Origin: Mesaphorura yosii
Taxonomy: Eukaryota; Arthropoda; Collembola; Poduromorpha; Tullbergiidae
Direction: 5' to 3'
Length of the DNA: 64,000 nucleotides
NCBI GenBank assembly: GCA_009869945.1
Contig: WIXG01000100.1
Coordinates: forward strand, 62,001-126,000
The translations under genes were made by a program, and so were the position numbers. Under the pieces are notes generated by a model. That model was not told the DNA's origin. It made no database searches and saw only the letters and a program-made list of their open reading frames with translations. Positions 13,090 to 26,400 of this stretch are shown piece after piece. Position 1 is the first letter of the stretch, and each line of letters begins with the position of its first letter.

Positions 13090-15356
13090 TCATGTTTTGA
13101 ATTTTTGTTCGTTTAGCAGCTTGTGCATGCACTCCGACGCCGATTTCATGTGTAACTTCCCACTTCCTTGCTCATCCAGTATGGTCATTAGCTTATTGAA
13201 ATATTTGAGCTTCTCTGGCTTTTTTAAATGTTTTGCAACATCCTTCGGATTTTCTTCAATCACCTTCCGACAAATTTCTGTAATCAAGTTCATATCAGTT
13301 ATCATAGTCCAACCTTCTTCTTCGATGATCTGTTGATCAAAATGTACCAATGAATTGTTTTTAGACTGAAAGATTAATTTTGTATTCTCTTAACAAATGA
13401 CAAACCTTTTCCGGTACTCTTTTATCCCCGTCTATCAGAAGTTCAATCACAGCAGAAAATTTCATCAGGTTCACTTTTCCTTGATCTAGAAGGTTGTACA
13501 GTTGCACAAACACTTCTTCTGGTATCAGACTGTTAAAAGTTTAAAATACCAAGAACATTAAAGATTAAAGGTCAAAAGTCACACTTTTCATCTTGTATGA
13601 TTTTTAATTGTTTATTTAACTTACCAGTTTTCGAAAGTCAGGTGTTTCTTATTCAAAATCTCCATGAAATGCATTTGAAGACGATTCGCGACTGTAACAG
13701 CTTTACTGGAATCTATTTGCTTCATTACATTGTTGAAATACTCAAAGAAACCTGGCGTGTTCTAAGAAGGAAGATAAAACAACCAGTGCAAAAAATGAAT
13801 TGCCTAATTGCAAACTGCACACTTACTATGATAATTATTGCTGACTCAAGTCTGAGGTTGAACGTTTTGACAAGATATTTTCTTAAGTTATCCGGAAGTT
13901 CGGTAAGTCTTTTTTGTACGGTCGCAATGTTAACGACGTTGGCACTTGGCTTTGCTTCTGGGTCGTAGATCAGGTGAATCGGAGGTAGATTCGGCTCTGG
14001 CATGAATCTGTAGTCTTGCTTGACTTCTTTATCTCGCATGGTAATTGTTTCCTTGGTGCGGGCGTCGTAACCTCTTGTTTCATTGACAATGGCACCACCT
14101 GACTCAAGAACAGTAATTTGGCGTTTCACTTCGAATTCTATAGCGTGGGCCAACCCTCGTATACTGTTCAGGTTTTTCACTTCGGTCCGGACGCCCATCA
14201 CCTCTCCTTTTCGATTTACTGAAATATTTGCATCCACTCGTAGAGCACCCTCTGCGTTGAAAATCGGAAACGTAATTAATGCTCCTTAATTTCAGAATAT
14301 TTATTTATTAAAAGTGCCTTACCATCCATTTTGCCGGAGCATGTCCCCAACCTTTGTAAAATTAAGCTAAGTTCTTTTACTAGGGCTGCCGCTTCTTCTC
14401 CGTCCTTCAGGTCAGGATCGAAAACAATTTCCATTAACGGAGCACCAGCTCTGTTTAGATCAATCAGACTTCTGTCCAAAAAATTCATCGTTCAGTACAG
14501 GACAATATGATAAAATTCGACTGTCCGATCTAATCAGTAGGGGTATAATTTACCTTTGCCCTTCGTCGTCATGAATGCTTCTGCCACTGTCCTGCTCCAG
14601 CTGAAGCTGTCGAACTTTTGTTTTTGCGTAGTATGGTGTTTTATGAACATCTGGATTGTAGACAAGGAACTGACAAACTCCATTCTGAGCGATTGGCTGT
14701 CGCTGTTGCGTAATCTGGTATCCTGCCTGGTGAAAGGAAAGAGATAGCAATTAGCAGCCGTCATTCCTACTCGTCTTTAATTACCAGCTAAAGTATACTA
14801 TACAGTCCCTACTTACCGGTAAATCGGCGTAAAAGTAGTGCTTTCTGTCGAATGTCGAGACACGGTTCAGGCGACACTCCAAAGCCAAGGCAGTGAGGAC
14901 GGATGCTTCGACGCACTCCTTATTTAAAATCTAGTTAGGAATATGGCCATAGTAGCTTAGAGGTCTGTATATCATATCTTTGTACGTTCTAGTTTGATCA
15001 AATTGATCTTCCTACCGGCAATGTTCCAGGTGTGGCACAGTCAAACAGAGAAACTTGACTATTAACAGTAGCACCAAAGTTAACGGCAGCCGATGAGAAT
15101 AATTTGGACTCGGTATTTATCTGTGCATGAACTTCAAGCCCAATCACACTCTCCCAACCGTCTCTGTGAAGAAGATACGAAACCATAATAAGTCACGCCC
15201 ATGCCAGGTGTCAACCTATCTCTTATAGTGCTTTCCTTGAACTTACTTTCTTTCGATGGAATAATTTCGGTCTGCAATGCGGGTTGTCTTAGGTCGAGTA
15301 CCTAAACTTGCACGTAGCCTTTCCCGAAGTGCTATCAAAGATCTATTCCTCAGCAT
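13090..15356 (-). CDS. gatB: Glutamyl-tRNA(Gln) amidotransferase subunit B, mitochondrial
   Basis: GatB is part of the GatCAB complex that converts Glu-tRNA(Gln) to Gln-tRNA(Gln) in the mitochondrial matrix. In transcript order the nine exons are 15356-15247, 15163-15016, 14930-14817, 14726-14554, 14471-14323, 14251-13827, 13761-13625, 13529-13406 and 13365-13090. They join in frame to 551 residues, a normal length. The Arg-rich N-terminus ([19 protein letters not shown]) fits a mitochondrial presequence. The catalytic cradle begins [20 protein letters not shown]. The family signature [15 protein letters not shown] lies near residue 184, followed by [11 protein letters not shown] and [11 protein letters not shown]. 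The C-terminal third is the tRNA-binding GatB/YqeY domain. An in-frame TAA at 15371-15369 fixes the start. Introns are 40-95 bases; the last, 13366-13405, is only 40. Confidence 0.95.
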
Positions 15357-18300
15357 GATCGCCTTCAGTTACACGGCGAAGTAAAACCGTATTCTGGTGT
15401 CTTAATCTTCATTTAAGAACAGCACCCCAGAAATAAACAATGGTAGAAATAGGAAATAATTCAGCTATTTCAGCGACTCGCAATTGCGATCAAAGCTGTA
15501 TTCATTTTGATTCCCGGTTGAGAATCTTAAACCAGCGAAGGCAGAAGTTCCGAGAAGAGTCTCACATTTGCCTGCTTGCTGCTTGCCTCGTTCGTTTCGT
15601 AAATTTCGTTCCATAGCAATCGTAGACACCGAATGCCGACTGAATTACTTGCTACACAACGGAAAAGCACTGGCTCGGTCCGAATAAGCACAAAGTACTT
15701 GCCGACTTAGACCGTGTTCGGTCGTGTTTACTGCCGTAGTGCTTCCGAGATCCGGTTTTCGGAGAAAGCATGAATATGAAAGCGTTTATTGCTGTATCCA
15801 TTTACGCAATATGTAACCAAGTAACCCGACCATAGCTGAGAAATGAGAAGCAGATATTAGTCACCACTCTGACCCTAAAGGGCCACAGATCTACGCCATT
15901 TTCGAGGCAGACCCAGGAAAGGATTGAGAAATTTTGTTAATTTCGGTCACTTAAATTTGCAGGGCTCGGGCCTGCAATCATGGAAATCGCATTGCGTTGC
16001 AGACTGGCATGACATTACTGAAGTGGAATGAACTGGAGAGCTGTCAATATCGAAACAAAGCTCCAGCTTTGTGATGAGAAATATCTTCCAAATGCATCGC
16101 AAGCCATGGCAAATGCATTGAATTTTGAAACCACGTACCCGTATACAAAACACAAAGTAATGCAGCCCAGTGTAGGTTTCCCTATTATTATCAATGCCTA
16201 CGAAATACCAAAATAACTCGTCTGCGAAGGCAGCAAGCAGTCAGTCCGTACGTGCACACTGGCTGGTTAAGTGCATTCTCTATTTACACTCAAGATAAGG
16301 CTCGTAGTAGGCGCACGCAAAATGTAATCATTGCATTGTTGAAAATGTGCGAAACATATTAGTCGTAATTTGAAAGTCTCATCTGTGAGTTCTCGTCCTC
16401 GTTGCGTGTAGTTGTAATTGAACTGAATTTATTGTGTTATGTAAACGAGACAATACAGACAGAAAGTGAATCTTCGCTCTTGCATTGCATTTGGTATTAA
16501 TTTCATCCTACCACTTAATAACTGCCTGACTGTTGTTGTGTTAAAGCAGGTTAAACCGACGGTAATTTCAATCGAACTTAGCCGTAATCCGGGTTTATGT
16601 GTTGTATTGGCTATTTACGAATAGGACTCTAAAGTGCATTCAAAGACCTGACCGCCGAATTGATATAATTTTGTGTTCAGTAGATGTACAGCAAAAAGTT
16701 AAATTAGTGCTTGTGCTGTAGTGTGGTTCATTGAAGGAAAATTACTTCAATTAAAATCTGCTGACTGTTGAGTTGCGCAATCAACACTCAATCATAATGG
16801 CACAGGACTGAACTGTATTTATTCATCGCATCATTCGCCACACCACTTTGGAGTTTGCTTTGATCAGGTAAATTCACATTCCCAGTTCTCGTTCGCATTT
16901 CGCGAGTTACTTTGCCATTCAATTCATTGGTAAATCTTAAAATTCGTGTGAATGTTGCTGCTGCATGTGCGATGTGCATTAAGCAGAATTACAGAGACAT
17001 TCAGCGAGTCATTTACCGTGTCTGGCATAATTTGTGCGAAGGTCAGGTAAATGTCATGTCACTACACAAACAAAACAGATCCCACTTTTCTCACAGAACA
17101 CAAATACGAAAAAGTGAATGCTGGTAAAGCGAAGCCTGTGGTGAAGCTGAGCATGACAAAAATATCATGAGAATAGGATCCATGAGCATTTTATTGCTGA
17201 ATGCGACTGGCTACTGTAAAATAAAATCGTGAGAATAAGAATTTGTGGAACATTTTTGCTTGTCTGTGGTCACACTTCCATTGTCAGTTGAAAATGATTC
17301 AAAATAGCCAAAATGAAGAGCTGATCATGAATTCCTTTGTGGAGACCAGTAAGGCCACGAAGGCCAAGATTGTGATTAAGGCATCGGCATAATTGCATAA
17401 TAGCACAGTCAACAGAGTATTTTGCTTCTTGCTTCTGAAGAAAACCAGCACTGCACGTGCACACTTCCAAACTGCATAGTATGACATAAAGCAAAAGGGC
17501 AATGCTGGCTTCAATGTGTGCAATTACAAGTAATTTCTTTAAATACCAGGTAATTATGCAGCGCCTCTTTGCTTTTAACTACCCGACTGTCCAAGTATCA
17601 CAATACATCGCGACCGCGTGCTTGCACTGTCAATAAAATATTTACGGTGCAATTAACCAACTCGGCCGACGGGCACTCGAATTTTAAGGATGAAGAATGA
17701 GTTAAAGACAGTAAGGTAAACTATTGTAACGCTGGCCAGACAGTATTCAGTATTTTAGTACAGTCATTCTAGACTTTAGTTCTGGTCCTTTCGAATTTCG
17801 AATGTTGTGTTGCACTCAATTAATATCGTCACATTTACAATTGCGTGAGATGTGCGAAAACGTCTTGCGTTTTCATTCATTCGTTCATTCGTGTTCGAGT
17901 GCATTTGTCGTCAATTTTTGATCTATACTTTCGGCAGATGTAATTCTGAAAGGTCATGAATGATGATTTTCGCTCAATCATAGCAGGAGGTATTTCAGAA
18001 ACAAATCTTCTCTGTCCTTTGTCGGCAGCTTTACGATCGCGTGGATAACTGCAAAGAACATAAAATTTTCAGATTTAGGCAGAGCTGAAAGGGAACCTCG
18101 AACGACTGGACTTTTGAAGACGGGACTTTTTTTCGGAAGATCTTGCGCACTGCTCTGAATAGTACCAATTTCAATTCATGGACTGGACACTAGACTGCGA
18201 CCCTCGACTCAGGGTCCTGAAATTGTGTGATTTAAGGATTATTAAATTTGGAAGCAAAAGCCGAAACAGATGTTCTTAGCCCATCTTTATCCTAAAGGAC

Positions 18301-20001
18301 AAAAAGGCAGGACAGGACACTGCACATGGGATAATGCGTAGCATAACAGAACAAGACAAACAAAAGAGGGTCAAAGGGCTTTTCCCTTTCTTCTCGCTGA
18401 GATTTTATGTATTTTCTTTACTTACAAAGCAGCTGCATGTTAACTGCGAACATATTAAGAAGAAGAATCTTTGAGCAATAACATCAAAAACTCCATAAAT
18501 GTTATTATGATTCCATTCAATTCAAGGCCACAACGAGACAAGACCACGGACGAAATTGTGTGTTTAAATTATTAACTTGAGATCCAAAGTCGACCATTGA
18601 CTTCAATTGAATGAATGGCTTTTTTGCAAAGGCCTAAGGCCGACCCAATTTACGATTTACTCGTTGATGCGTGTTGCTTGCTTGCTGACAATATAATTCT
18701 ATTTCCCTGTTCCGTGACACAACACACACATTTGATTGAATCTTTGAATGTGAACTTCACGTTGAATTCGCTACGCATGTCGTGAACAAATTCAGAATTA
18801 CCCTTGAGTTGGTTTAGTTAAGTTAAAGGTGACACAAATAGAATGAGAAATAACTCTTCACCTCCAACTGCGTAGAGATTAATAAAGAAAATCCTTCAGA
18901 AACATTTTCGCCGTCGCAGTAAGAGAATGCATAAAATTCAGCATAACACAAGCAGCAAGCACAGCTGATTTTGATTTTTGGGAGAGATTGCATACAAAGT
19001 GAGGACATTTCGCAATTTCCTATCGCATGCTCGCCTGTATAACTTTTCCATTGCAAAACGCTTTGTTTACTTAGATTTTAGTCGGTCGATGCTTGAAGGG
19101 ACAGTTTACTTAAAACAGAGTGCCTTTTCTAAAGCTGTTTTTGTTCATTTGTTGTGTCGTGATAAATGCCTTTTCTTGAATTTTGACTTGAATCTTCCCT
19201 GTACAATGCGTTCTCTTTCATGGCCAGGAATTTTCCATGACGAAAAAGAGAATTGAGATGACCTTTGGCCTGCAGCATGAGAGAAGCTCTCATTCGCTGT
19301 TTTGCCATTCTGCTGCGGCTGCCTTTAAAACGGAGAACGGACAGATAATTGTCGCTCGGCTCGACGCGGCCGCTGTTTTGAATCATTAACTCATCTTTCT
19401 GTCGGCGAAGCGATGGCGATGAGCACTTTCGCAGAACAAGTTTAGTATTTTAGGGCTTTACGCCTTCGTGCATAATTTATAGCGTGGCTACTGCCGTTGC
19501 CGCTCCTTAGCAGAACATTCGAAGCAGGCTGGCTTTGCATTTTGAAAATTGCGAGCACAATTATGCGCTCTGAGTTTAAGTTTCATAAACGTATCGAATT
19601 TCATTTTGCACAAACTCAGCCAGCCATGTGCCGATACGCCGTTCGAATTTACTGAGGAGGCGAATAGGGGGTTATTATAATGTATAACATTAAAATTAAA
19701 AGTCGAGGTCAAATTGATGCCTTGCAATTTCATGGATCAAGAATAGCGCTGCACAGCTCATGTCGCAGAGTTCATGGAAAACCTCACGGTACGGTGCCGC
19801 AATTGGTCGGCTGGGCAGCGCCAGTAACTCGTATCAAGTGTATGTCTGCACAAGTGTCTAACAACGTGTGACCGAAATGGCATCCTTCTTTCACAACTTA
19901 ATACGACTTTCAAGTATTATTTTTGACTTGAAAGTATTGCGTGCTTCAGATCTCTGGTTTAATCTTACATGTATTATTTATTCATATTTATGTGTTTGCA
20001 G
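15357..20001. other. Intergenic region between divergent GatB and DENND5
   Basis: About 4.6 kb separate the GatB start and the DENND5 5' exon, so promoters for both genes should lie here. I found no coding exon, transposon sequence or RNA gene. The open frames present are short and not protein-like. Confidence 0.55.
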
Positions 20002-20452
20002 GCAGGCGCTGCGAACGAAGAGGAGGAGAGGGCAATCAATTGTAAACAGATGTTATCACAGTCATTAGTCGGCCACCTTTGAATGACGACGGTACAATGA
20101 AGACGTTCACCGTTCACGCTCACACGCCACCCGGTTTAAGCTGCTCTGGAAAAGGACTAGTACTTGCAAATCAAAGTCTGGAAATCAATGACAATTGTCA
20201 CTGCATCCAGTTCGGAGGTCGGCAACTCCGCTGGTGAGTCTTTCATGTAGTTTCCTTCGCTTTTACATGCATTGAAGAATGGAGTCTCGAATGTCGAATG
20301 AAGTGCTTGACTGATTGACTTCTCGGTTCTCACGTTTATCTTTCGTAAATATTGGCAGATTGGACTTCTCCGAGCTGGGCCACATTGCCGTTGCTGGACA
20401 AACCAAGTCTCAAGTCACGTATTTGAAACTTTGACAAATCACACCAGAAGTC
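20002..20452 (+). other. DENND5 5' UTR with an intron
   Basis: A strong donor (CTG|GTGAGT, at 20234) and an acceptor (TATTGGCAG, ending at 20358) define a 125-base intron in the leader. The exon before it may begin after the TTTGCAG acceptor ending at 20001, which would imply a further upstream exon; otherwise transcription starts nearby. The exon from 20359 leads directly into the ATG at 20453 and contains an in-frame TGA at 20432-20434, which supports that start. Confidence 0.5.
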
Positions 20453-23400
20453 ATGAGTTCGTCTGCATCGAGTGACGGTGGCGGTGGCGGCTCCGCAAAG
20501 TCAACGAGTAAACTTGCTTCTTCACGGCCAGTCTCACGGTTCTGTGATTACTTTGTCATTTGTGGACTGGATCACAACTCTGGACTCGAAGTACTCCAGT
20601 CATACGAAGTAGACGGAAATAGTAAGTCAATACTCAATACTGCTTTATAATCTAGAGTCTGGCCATCATTATTGCAATTGCACTTGCATTACATTAACTA
20701 AATTGAGCTCGGCGATTTAACAGAAACAAAATCGTATGCGTTTGGTTCCGCTACGATTGTCTCAAGCGAAGGAACGAATTGCAGCAAAGCAGCAGCAGCA
20801 TTTCGTACGATTATTGTAGTATGCTCTGTGGAGCATAAAATGCAATAATGAAACATGCTACTGGATTGAGGCACACGGCACGGCTACATAATCTTGTCAG
20901 TCAACAATGAGTCGTTGAGTAGACTTTCGCATGCAACAATTTCTCTTTCTGAATACGCAATTGCGATTAGCGATTATTTCACGCTTGCTTGACTCGTCGT
21001 GTAAACAAATTACTGTAATGTGTGTTTTCAGTTTGTTGCTTGTTGCACGTGCATGCGAGACATAAACACGCTGTCATTTGAGATTTCTACTATCGCACAA
21101 TAAAAAACAAATCTGTAACAAAATACAGCAAAAACAACGCAGTGTGTAATTTCTATGCCAATCTGTACGCACGCTTTTGTTTCTGCTTTTGATCGAGCCA
21201 AACCCGACTATTTTTCGCCCTTTGCGCGTTTGCCCCAATTTGAGACTTTTGCATTTTGCATGTGCTGCCGTTCTTATCAATCAAAGGGAGTAAAAACGAG
21301 ACTAGTAAGACTAAGGAAGACTGCGACTATCATCATGAAAATTGACATAATCCACGTGCTTCAGCAGATATGTTGGACTTTGCGAAACGAAAGGCCCATG
21401 TCGCGGAATATTTCTTGTCATCATGTCACTGGTCTCGTGTTTCTCATCTTCTGTTTCTATGTTTTTGTGTCTTGAGGTTTCAAAGTTCAGTTCACTTACA
21501 TTTATTCTTCCGTGTCAATGAGAATCGATTAGTTTCTTCCACCAGAACAGGAATACGCGTACGCGCGGAGTATGACAGTGGTTAATGTGGTTATTAGCAA
21601 AGCGAGCGGTTGACTGCCTTCTTTCATTTGTCGGTCGCTTTGGTTCGACATAAATCATGCGTGCTGGTTTTGGTTTCACGTTGCGTTGCAAATTTCTTCC
21701 CCGAGACAAAGACAAAAATACGCACGCATTGGCGTGTCAAGCTCAATGAATTTAAATTGAAATGAAATGTTGCCTTGAGTAATTGAAGAAGACATTTCCT
21801 TATGATGTGGTTCCACTGATCATTTACTCTTGATTTTGTCGTTTCAGACGAGCTTGCTAGTTGTACACCGTTAGAACGTTCCTACAAGCCAAAAATATTA
21901 GCACATTATCCTGAGAATGTGGCTTGGAATCCATTTGATCAGGATGCTGTCAGAAATGTAAGCCCACATTCCAATTTTTCAACTCCATTTGAGATGCCGG
22001 CAGTCGATTAGTTTTTACGATGATTTCCATTTCTATTTTCTATTTCGGCGTTAAATCCAAAACAGCTTTGCCTGCCAAGCGGACTGATATTCCGTACTCA
22101 GAAGCACTCACTCGAACCTTGCTTTCACTCGTTTGTGATCACCCGTGAAAATGGATCCCGGACGTATGGCTTCAGTTACGTGTTCTACGAAGAAGTTCAA
22201 AGTAAACACGTCACGTCGGCAATACAAACACTTCAGGTAACAGCAGCTCCATTAAAATACACATTCGGAGTTGCGTCCGGTGTCCAAACACTTCCTGACT
22301 GAAGCATAAACATTTTCTGCCCTCTCTCCAGGCCATGCACCTTACCGAACTGTCTAGTGCCAAGAATTACCACGAAAAACGAGCTAGTCAAAATCGAAAT
22401 ATTCGCAACGCATCTGCGTCTCTGCACCAGGGCAACGCTCACTCCGCGCAGCAGAAGCAACGAACTAGTCGGGCTCAGTATCTGTCGACTGAAGGGGCGA
22501 ATACTCGGTCACTACCACGACACTTCAAGCTGGCCGCACACAAGCAACAATCTCTCACCAGTGCTCAATGCTTTTATGATGCCTCCAAAGATAATCTTTA
22601 TGTCACGAAAACAATCGCACTCATCTGCCCACTTCCCTACATACAAGCGTGTCAGTACTTTCTCAAAGGCCTGTACAAGTAAGCAACTTTTAGAAGACTA
22701 AGCAAATATTCGACTCATGAAATAAGAATCAAACGCCACAATGCTCCTTACATTATAATTCTAGTTACCTACAATCCGAAAATCTCCGAGAGTTCAGTTT
22801 AGAAAGTTATGTCTACAACCTCCTTTACTACGTTCCTCTACCGCCGCCTGGACGCTGTGTCCGGTTCTCTTGCTTTGGCGAAAACATCACCTGCCCTCGT
22901 CCGAAGCTTAACGAACTTCCACTCCTGGATTACTTCCTCGGAGATCTCTTCAAGATCCTGGACTTGGACTCTGTTCTTCAGTTGTTCACGTGTGTGCTCC
23001 TGGAGAACCAAATACTTCTCTACTCGAAAGGTATACGACCACTTCCAGCCGTTATCCATTTTATACTTGTGAAGGTGGATGATTAATAATTTATGTATTT
23101 GCTTGCAGAGCTTCATCATTTGATGCTGGTGGCTGAATGCGTCACGGCGGTACTTTTCCCGTTCGTTTGGCAGCACGTCTACGTTCCAATCCTACCATCC
23201 ACGCTTCATCACTTCCTCGATGCGCCGGTGCCATTCATCATGGGACTCCACGCGCAAACCACCGAGTGCAAGGACAACATACCGTGTGAAGCTAATCTCT
23301 GCTTTGTTGACATTGATAACAACAGAGTTCAAGTGCCGGAAGATCTCCCGCTTTTCCCACAGAAAAACGAACTGACCGATGAGCTTGCGCAAGTCCTTAA

Positions 23401-26400
23401 GAAGTACAATATTCCATGTGGAAACATCAACAAGTAAATACGTTCAAACCTTTCGTATACGTATATTCATACGAGCGCTAACGTTTGCTTTGTTTCTTCA
23501 GGGTCAGCAACAACCGGCATTCACCTTTTCGAGTAAGACGTGGGCGTGGACGGAAGAATTCATGGTCTCATGATTCAGATTCGGGCATGTCAAGCAATGA
23601 GGAGTCTCTGTCTTTAAGTGGATCTCAGATTAATATTTCATCGTCTCATTATGGAACCTTGTCGCATCTTAATCACAAGGAATCGCGCAAAAGTCACGCA
23701 GAAACGGCACATGTTGTCGTCAATGGTACGCAATCCAGTCTCTGCATGAATCATAATATTCATAAAAATTTTGGTAAAAATTATTATAATTGCAGATGTG
23801 GAAACCGAGACTCTCGCAATTGAGGAAATTAGCTTAAAGAATCTCAAATTGAACAACTCAATACGAGAAATATTCTTCAACAGGTTTGTGCATATTCTGT
23901 GCTCGTACGATCATTTTGTGATACAGCCCGACCAGGTAAGCTGAAAGTGGTTCAAATGAATCAATTAAGTATACTTTTGAACAAGAACCTAAATTGATTG
24001 TAATTAATTTGTAGGACAATGGACGGATTCTTGTGCATAATTTTGACAAGGCGACATTTTTGTCTGATCAACCTGACCAGAATCTCCCTTTCTTGTCACG
24101 ATTCATTGAAACTCAGATGTTTGCAACCTTCCTAGACAGAAAAATTGCAAGCATGAGCGGAGAACAAGACTCGAATATTACCGTCTTTGACCAACGAATA
24201 AAATTGCTAAGGTATACGACTTCATCTTTATCCAGAATTCTCAGTGAATTTTATTTCAATTGTTGGTAATCATGGTATATTTGCAGGAACACTTTTGGCG
24301 AGAGCATGATCGGAACTCCATCCTACAAACCTTGCAACACAATCAAAGAAACGGAGCAACTTGTGGAGAGAAGGTTCTTGAATCCCGAAATAGTTGCTGC
24401 GCCCCCGCAAGAAGTGTCGAATGAAGAAATCACTTACGAAATAAGTCCAGGCTCGTTTCCAATTCTCAACGCAGCTTTGCTGAATATTAGTCCCACTGAC
24501 ACAAGGTAACCCTCACACACAGAGAAGCTTGAACGAATTGAGCTTTTAATTTGATAAATGACGTCCATTTTATTGCAGAAATACAAAGTTGCTGAAAGAC
24601 AGAGAATCTGTAGAAATTGTGATGACTGATGTTTCTCTCGACCCATCGACTGAATATCGCTCCCTCCGAAATGTGTTTCAACCCAAGCAGACGAGTCCGG
24701 CTTCGATCGCCGAAGCGAACTGGGAATTCGTGAAGCAGCTCTTACAAGTAAGATAAGGGTCAAGTGATACGTCAAAACATCAGCATTGTTGACCTGAGCA
24801 AAGTAATATTCAGCCATTTTTTTTTGCAGGAATGCAAAGCCAAAACCAAGCGAATGCTTGTGGAGAAGATGGGCGCTGAAGCTGTGGCTTTGGGGCACGG
24901 GGAAGTTTCGATTGTTGGTGTCGAAGAGAATACTCTTGTTGCCAGTCTCTGTGATCTTCTGGAGAGAATTTGGGCACACGGTCTTCATATTAAGCACAAA
25001 GGAAAAAGTCCGCTGTGGAACTTCCTAACTAACTACCAAGAGTCTGAAGCCTGCAAAGACTCGTCGAGACCCATTGATCCCCAGTTTCTTACTCCAGGTA
25101 CGAGAAATATTGGTTCGAACCGCTTTCTTATTTTTCATCAGTCTCATCTAACATTTCCTTGCAATGCGACTAACCCATGCAGCCTTGGCCTGGTGTATTC
25201 TCCGCAAACGACTTGACAGTAATTAAAACGCTTTCTTGCTATAAGTTGGCGGGGTTCATCGTATACTGTCTGACCCGACAAAAGCTTTTACTAATTATCA
25301 ATGCAAATGCAAATCGATTGCGGTCTTGAACCATTTGGCTAACATCTTGGCTTGTAACTAACCGACTAAACTATTTTTGGTTTCAAAACTAACGAACGCG
25401 ACTTCTATTAATCAGCACGGATTCAGTTTCAAATCTTTCGCAAATTAGCGGGCATTGCCACTCTTCCAATCTTTACTGTTTGAGCTAAATGATTAATTGA
25501 GAATGAAGAAAAGAACCGCCGATGGTCACTCTGACGTATATGTTTTTCAGCGAAAACGAATGCGAAGAATCTTTCGAATGAAAAGTTTACGATTCCTGAT
25601 CTCATGCTGAGCGTAAAATCAAGGGATTTAAGTTTGCTCACGGCATACTTAGCGAAAGCAAAATCTGGTAAGTCAACCTCAGGCAAGTTGCTTAGCCAAA
25701 TGATTTGAAGATGCAACATGATTTGCTTTCGGGGGCCTATAAAAATAAATCGGATGATGGGAAAATATTAATTGATAAGCTCATTGGAAAAGTTGTTTCA
25801 TTAAAATATGATATCCTTGCAGATTTGTCAGCGAAAGCGATGGAATTGAATCTGGGCGTAGGATCTCCAACGAAAACCAAAGAGACACGAAGATCTCCCG
25901 AGAAGCGAGGCCGGAGTGGCAGGCCGGGAGGCGAATTGCCGGTTCTCAGGCCCATTCCAGTTTCGATCGCATACGATATGAGGCATGTAGTTATTTCAGG
26001 AAAAGTTGATGCACAGTCCGTTTTGAACTCTAATTCTCGTGCCTCAGGAATATTCAAGCAATCACTGAAATCAAGACGGAGATTGGTTATGCCAGAGCTT
26101 GGATTCGTCTTTCCTTGGAGAAGAAGGTTCTATCGAAACATTTGAGAGCTCTCCTGGCCGATGACGAATTATTACGAGGATTTTACAAACGAAATGCCTT
26201 TCTAAGATCGGAAGAAGAACGGGAGCAATTTTTATACCACTTGCTAACTTTAAACGCAGTTGATTACTATTGCTTTACAAACACCTACGTTAATATAGGT
26301 AAGATGAAATTGGGCTATATTTAATTCGATTTTTGTTTTCGTCGTTAGAACCGTATGTAATTACAATTTCCATTGTTGCCGTTGCAGTACTTCCATACCG

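Noticed and set aside
22335-22701. A second overlapping plus-strand frame across DENND5 exon 4
   Set aside because: Only the frame from 22332 matches DENND5 and joins neighbouring exons; the other is a shadow.
25705-26145. A 146-codon open frame that looks like a separate small gene
   Set aside because: It is DENND5 exon 14 read on through introns 13 and 14; the conserved RUN1 frame switches at the GC-AG intron.
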